64,000 nt of DNA from Methylobacterium sp. Leaf465 (GTDB lineage Bacteria; Pseudomonadota; Alphaproteobacteria; Rhizobiales; Beijerinckiaceae): positions 1 through 64,000 of the forward strand of contig NZ_LMRA01000010.1 in the NCBI RefSeq assembly GCF_001424705.1, read 5' to 3'. The translations under genes and the position numbers were made by a program. Positions 62,361-64,000 of the stretch are shown one piece after another; the stretch's first letter is position 1; every line of letters begins with the position of its first letter. The notes below the pieces were generated by a model, which saw only the letters and a list, made by a program, of their open reading frames with translations, ran no database searches and was not told the origin of the DNA.

Positions 62361-64000
62361 TCAACGCGCCTGTGCGCCGACGCGCTCCACGGCCCGTCTG
62401 AGGATGCGCGAGAGGTCGGCCACCGAATAGGGTTTGCGTAAGAGTTCGAACCCGTGGGTGCCCTGGGCAGCGAGTACGTCGCTGTAGCCCGATGCTAGGA
62501 CCACCGGCAGATCGGGCCTCCGCCGCCGGAGCTCGCGGGCGAGGTCGACCCCGTTCATCCCGGGCATCACCACGTCGGAGAAGACCACCTCGAAACGGTA
62601 CGGAATGCGCTCGAATTCGTTTAAGGCCATCTGTGCGTCTTTCGCCCACACGGTGCTGTAGCCGAGCTCTTCCAATGCCTGCGCCGCGAAGGCCCCGACC
62701 TCGTGGTTGTCCTCGACCAGCAGAACGCAGGTTCCGTGGCCCTCGGCGAGATCCGCTGGCTCGTGCGCTTCTGCCTCGGGAACGGCAGCGGCCTTCGCAC
62801 GCGGGAGGTACAGGGTGAAGGTTGTGCCTTCGCCCAGGCGACTCTCGGCTATGACCTCGCCACCAGACTGCTTGGCGAAGCCGAAGACCTGGGAGAGCCC
62901 CAGCCCCGTACCTTGGCCGACGCCTTTGGTGGTGAAGAACGGCTCGAAAATCCGGTCGACGACATCTGGGGCGATGCCGACACCCGTGTCGGTCACCGAT
63001 ACGGCCACGAAGTCGCCGCGCATGGCCGGGTGGGCCCTGACGGCGGGGACGAGGCCCACGGGCCGGACTTGAATGACGAGGCGACCTTCGCCCGACATCG
63101 CGTCGCGGGCGTTGACCACCATGTTGACCAGGGCCGTGTCGAACTGGCTCGGGTCAGCATCGACGAGACAGGGCCCCTCCCGACCGCGGCCATCGCGGAA
63201 CGGCTCGACCCGGGTCTCGACCTGGATGCGCGATCCCGTCAGTGTGCGCACCATATCTGAGACTGAGGCGACGCCGCGCCCGACGTCGAACACCTCCGGC
63301 TGGAGCGCTTGGCGGCGGGCGAAGGCGAGCAGTTGCCCGGTCAGCTTGGCGGCGCGGTCGACGGTGTCCGAGATGGCGTCGACGTAACGAGTCCGACGCT
63401 CCTCGGCGAGGTTCGGTCGCTTGAGGAGGTCCGTGGACGACTTGATGACGGTCAGCAGGTTGTTGAAGTCGTGCGCAACGCCCCCGGTCAATTGCCCAAC
63501 TGCTTCCAGCTTCTGGCTCTGCCGGAGTTGCTCCTCCAGAGCCTTGCGCTCGGTGACGTCCCGGCCGGCCGCATAGAAATGGTCGCCGCGCGGGATAGCG
63601 TACCATGACAGCCACCGGAAGCCGCCGTCGAGCGTCCGCATGCGCACGTCCAGGCCTTCGAGGACGATACCGTCAAGGAGGTCGCCGAAAACACCCTCCA
63701 CCACCGGTTTGTCGTCCGGGTAGATGAACGCGTTAAAGTGTGCGCCGACCAAGTCGTCCTCGGTCCAGCCGAGCGTGTGGGTCCAGGCCGGGTTGACGGA
63801 TCGGTAGCGCCCGTCGAACCCGCAGACCAGGAAAAGGTCCCGGCTCGTTCGCCAGACCATGTCACGCTCGTCCGTCCGGTCGCGGGCCGTCTCCTCAAGG
63901 GTCCGCTCGGCCTCGCGCCGTGCGGTGATGTCGTTGAACAGCACGGCGACCCGCCGCCGGGCCGGCTCGCCAATGCGCAGGGCGTGGACGTCGAACCATC
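62361..64000 (-). CDS. Hybrid sensor histidine kinase, 5' end beyond the window
   Basis: The visible part reads from an upstream PAS segment ([20 protein letters not shown]) through a second PAS domain ([20 protein letters not shown]), a HisKA domain ([18 protein letters not shown]), an HATPase_c domain ([28 protein letters not shown]) and a C-terminal receiver ([31 protein letters not shown]). It ends at 62361 and is open at the window edge. It is close in layout to the kinase at 59981, suggesting duplication within the family. Confidence 0.88.
   Translation of the reverse strand, partial: WFDVHALRIGEPARRRVAVLFNDITARREAERTLEETARDRTDERDMVWRTSRDLFLVCGFDGRYRSVNPAWTHTLGWTEDDLVGAHFNAFIYPDDKPVVEGVFGDLLDGIVLEGLDVRMRTLDGGFRWLSWYAIPRGDHFYAAGRDVTERKALEEQLRQSQKLEAVGQLTGGVAHDFNNLLTVIKSSTDLLKRPNLAEERRTRYVDAISDTVDRAAKLTGQLLAFARRQALQPEVFDVGRGVASVSDMVRTLTGSRIQVETRVEPFRDGRGREGPCLVDADPSQFDTALVNMVVNARDAMSGEGRLVIQVRPVGLVPAVRAHPAMRGDFVAVSVTDTGVGIAPDVVDRIFEPFFTTKGVGQGTGLGLSQVFGFAKQSGGEVIAESRLGEGTTFTLYLPRAKAAAVPEAEAHEPADLAEGHGTCVLLVEDNHEVGAFAAQALEELGYSTVWAKDAQMALNEFERIPYRFEVVFSDVVMPGMNGVDLARELRRRRPDLPVVLASGYSDVLAAQGTHGFELLRKPYSVADLSRILRRAVERVGAQAR

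Noticed and set aside
1..64000. CRISPR arrays
   Set aside because: No regularly spaced repeats with unique spacers and no cas genes were seen. The tandem repeats found are too short and contiguous.

Overview
The window looks like the chromosome of a Methylobacterium/Methylorubrum-type alphaproteobacterium (Hyphomicrobiales). The evidence is high GC throughout, the trpA-accD-folC gene order, an AccD that has lost most of its zinc ribbon, CarD, RpoH, an SUV3-like helicase, and a PQQ-dependent alcohol dehydrogenase locus of the lanthanide type. Species cannot be fixed from the sequence alone.

Layout. (1) 1-24.1 kb is core chromosome: an M23 peptidase, gluQ, a hybrid histidine kinase, trpA-accD-folC, an outer-membrane beta-barrel gene broken by a 100-bp tandem duplication, trxA, a PQQ sugar dehydrogenase, a TetR/SnoaL-like operon with a palindromic operator, an AEC transporter, rpmB, a DUF3108 protein, an SUV3-like helicase followed by an S4 protein and fdxA, carD, rpoH and a phosphopantetheinyl transferase. 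(2) A tRNA-Pro(CGG) at 24.06 kb is followed directly by an inward-facing tyrosine integrase, which marks the left end of a composite genomic island of about 25 kb. (3) 24.2-31.4 kb is prophage-like: integrase, an excisionase-like gene, a metallophosphoesterase, a translationally coupled operon of small phage-type genes, and a frameshifted phage structural gene. (4) 31.8-40.3 kb is metabolic and stress cargo: an SMP-30 lactonase, a GH15 glucanase, an LLM flavin oxidoreductase, a phospholipase A2-like secreted protein, a catalase-family protein with a decayed paralogue beside it, a DJ-1/PfpI protein, an SDR, and a truncated glyoxalase next to transposase debris. (5) 40.9-48.9 kb is a second mobile module, all on the minus strand: a strikingly AT-rich DUF3987 gene, a primase-like protein, a Lon-type AAA+ ATPase and several unknown small genes. 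The chromosome resumes near 49.2 kb in the middle of a truncated SLAC1-type transporter.

(6) 49.6-59.5 kb is a periplasmic alcohol-oxidation locus. A lanthanide-type quinoprotein alcohol dehydrogenase (ExaF/PedH-like), a XoxJ-like binding protein and a PedF-like cytochrome c550 lie on the minus strand. Divergent to them are a PQQ-system ABC substrate-binding protein, a YVTN beta-propeller, a NosR-like membrane flavo-iron-sulfur protein, an ApbE flavin transferase and a DUF1194 protein, most of them joined by ATGA-type overlaps. Two near-identical 15-bp boxes sit in the shared promoter region. The likely logic is alcohol oxidation by the quinoprotein, electron transfer to cytochrome c550, and an ApbE-flavinylated membrane electron conduit of unknown partner. 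(7) 60-64 kb carries two hybrid histidine kinases in tandem; the second runs off the window.
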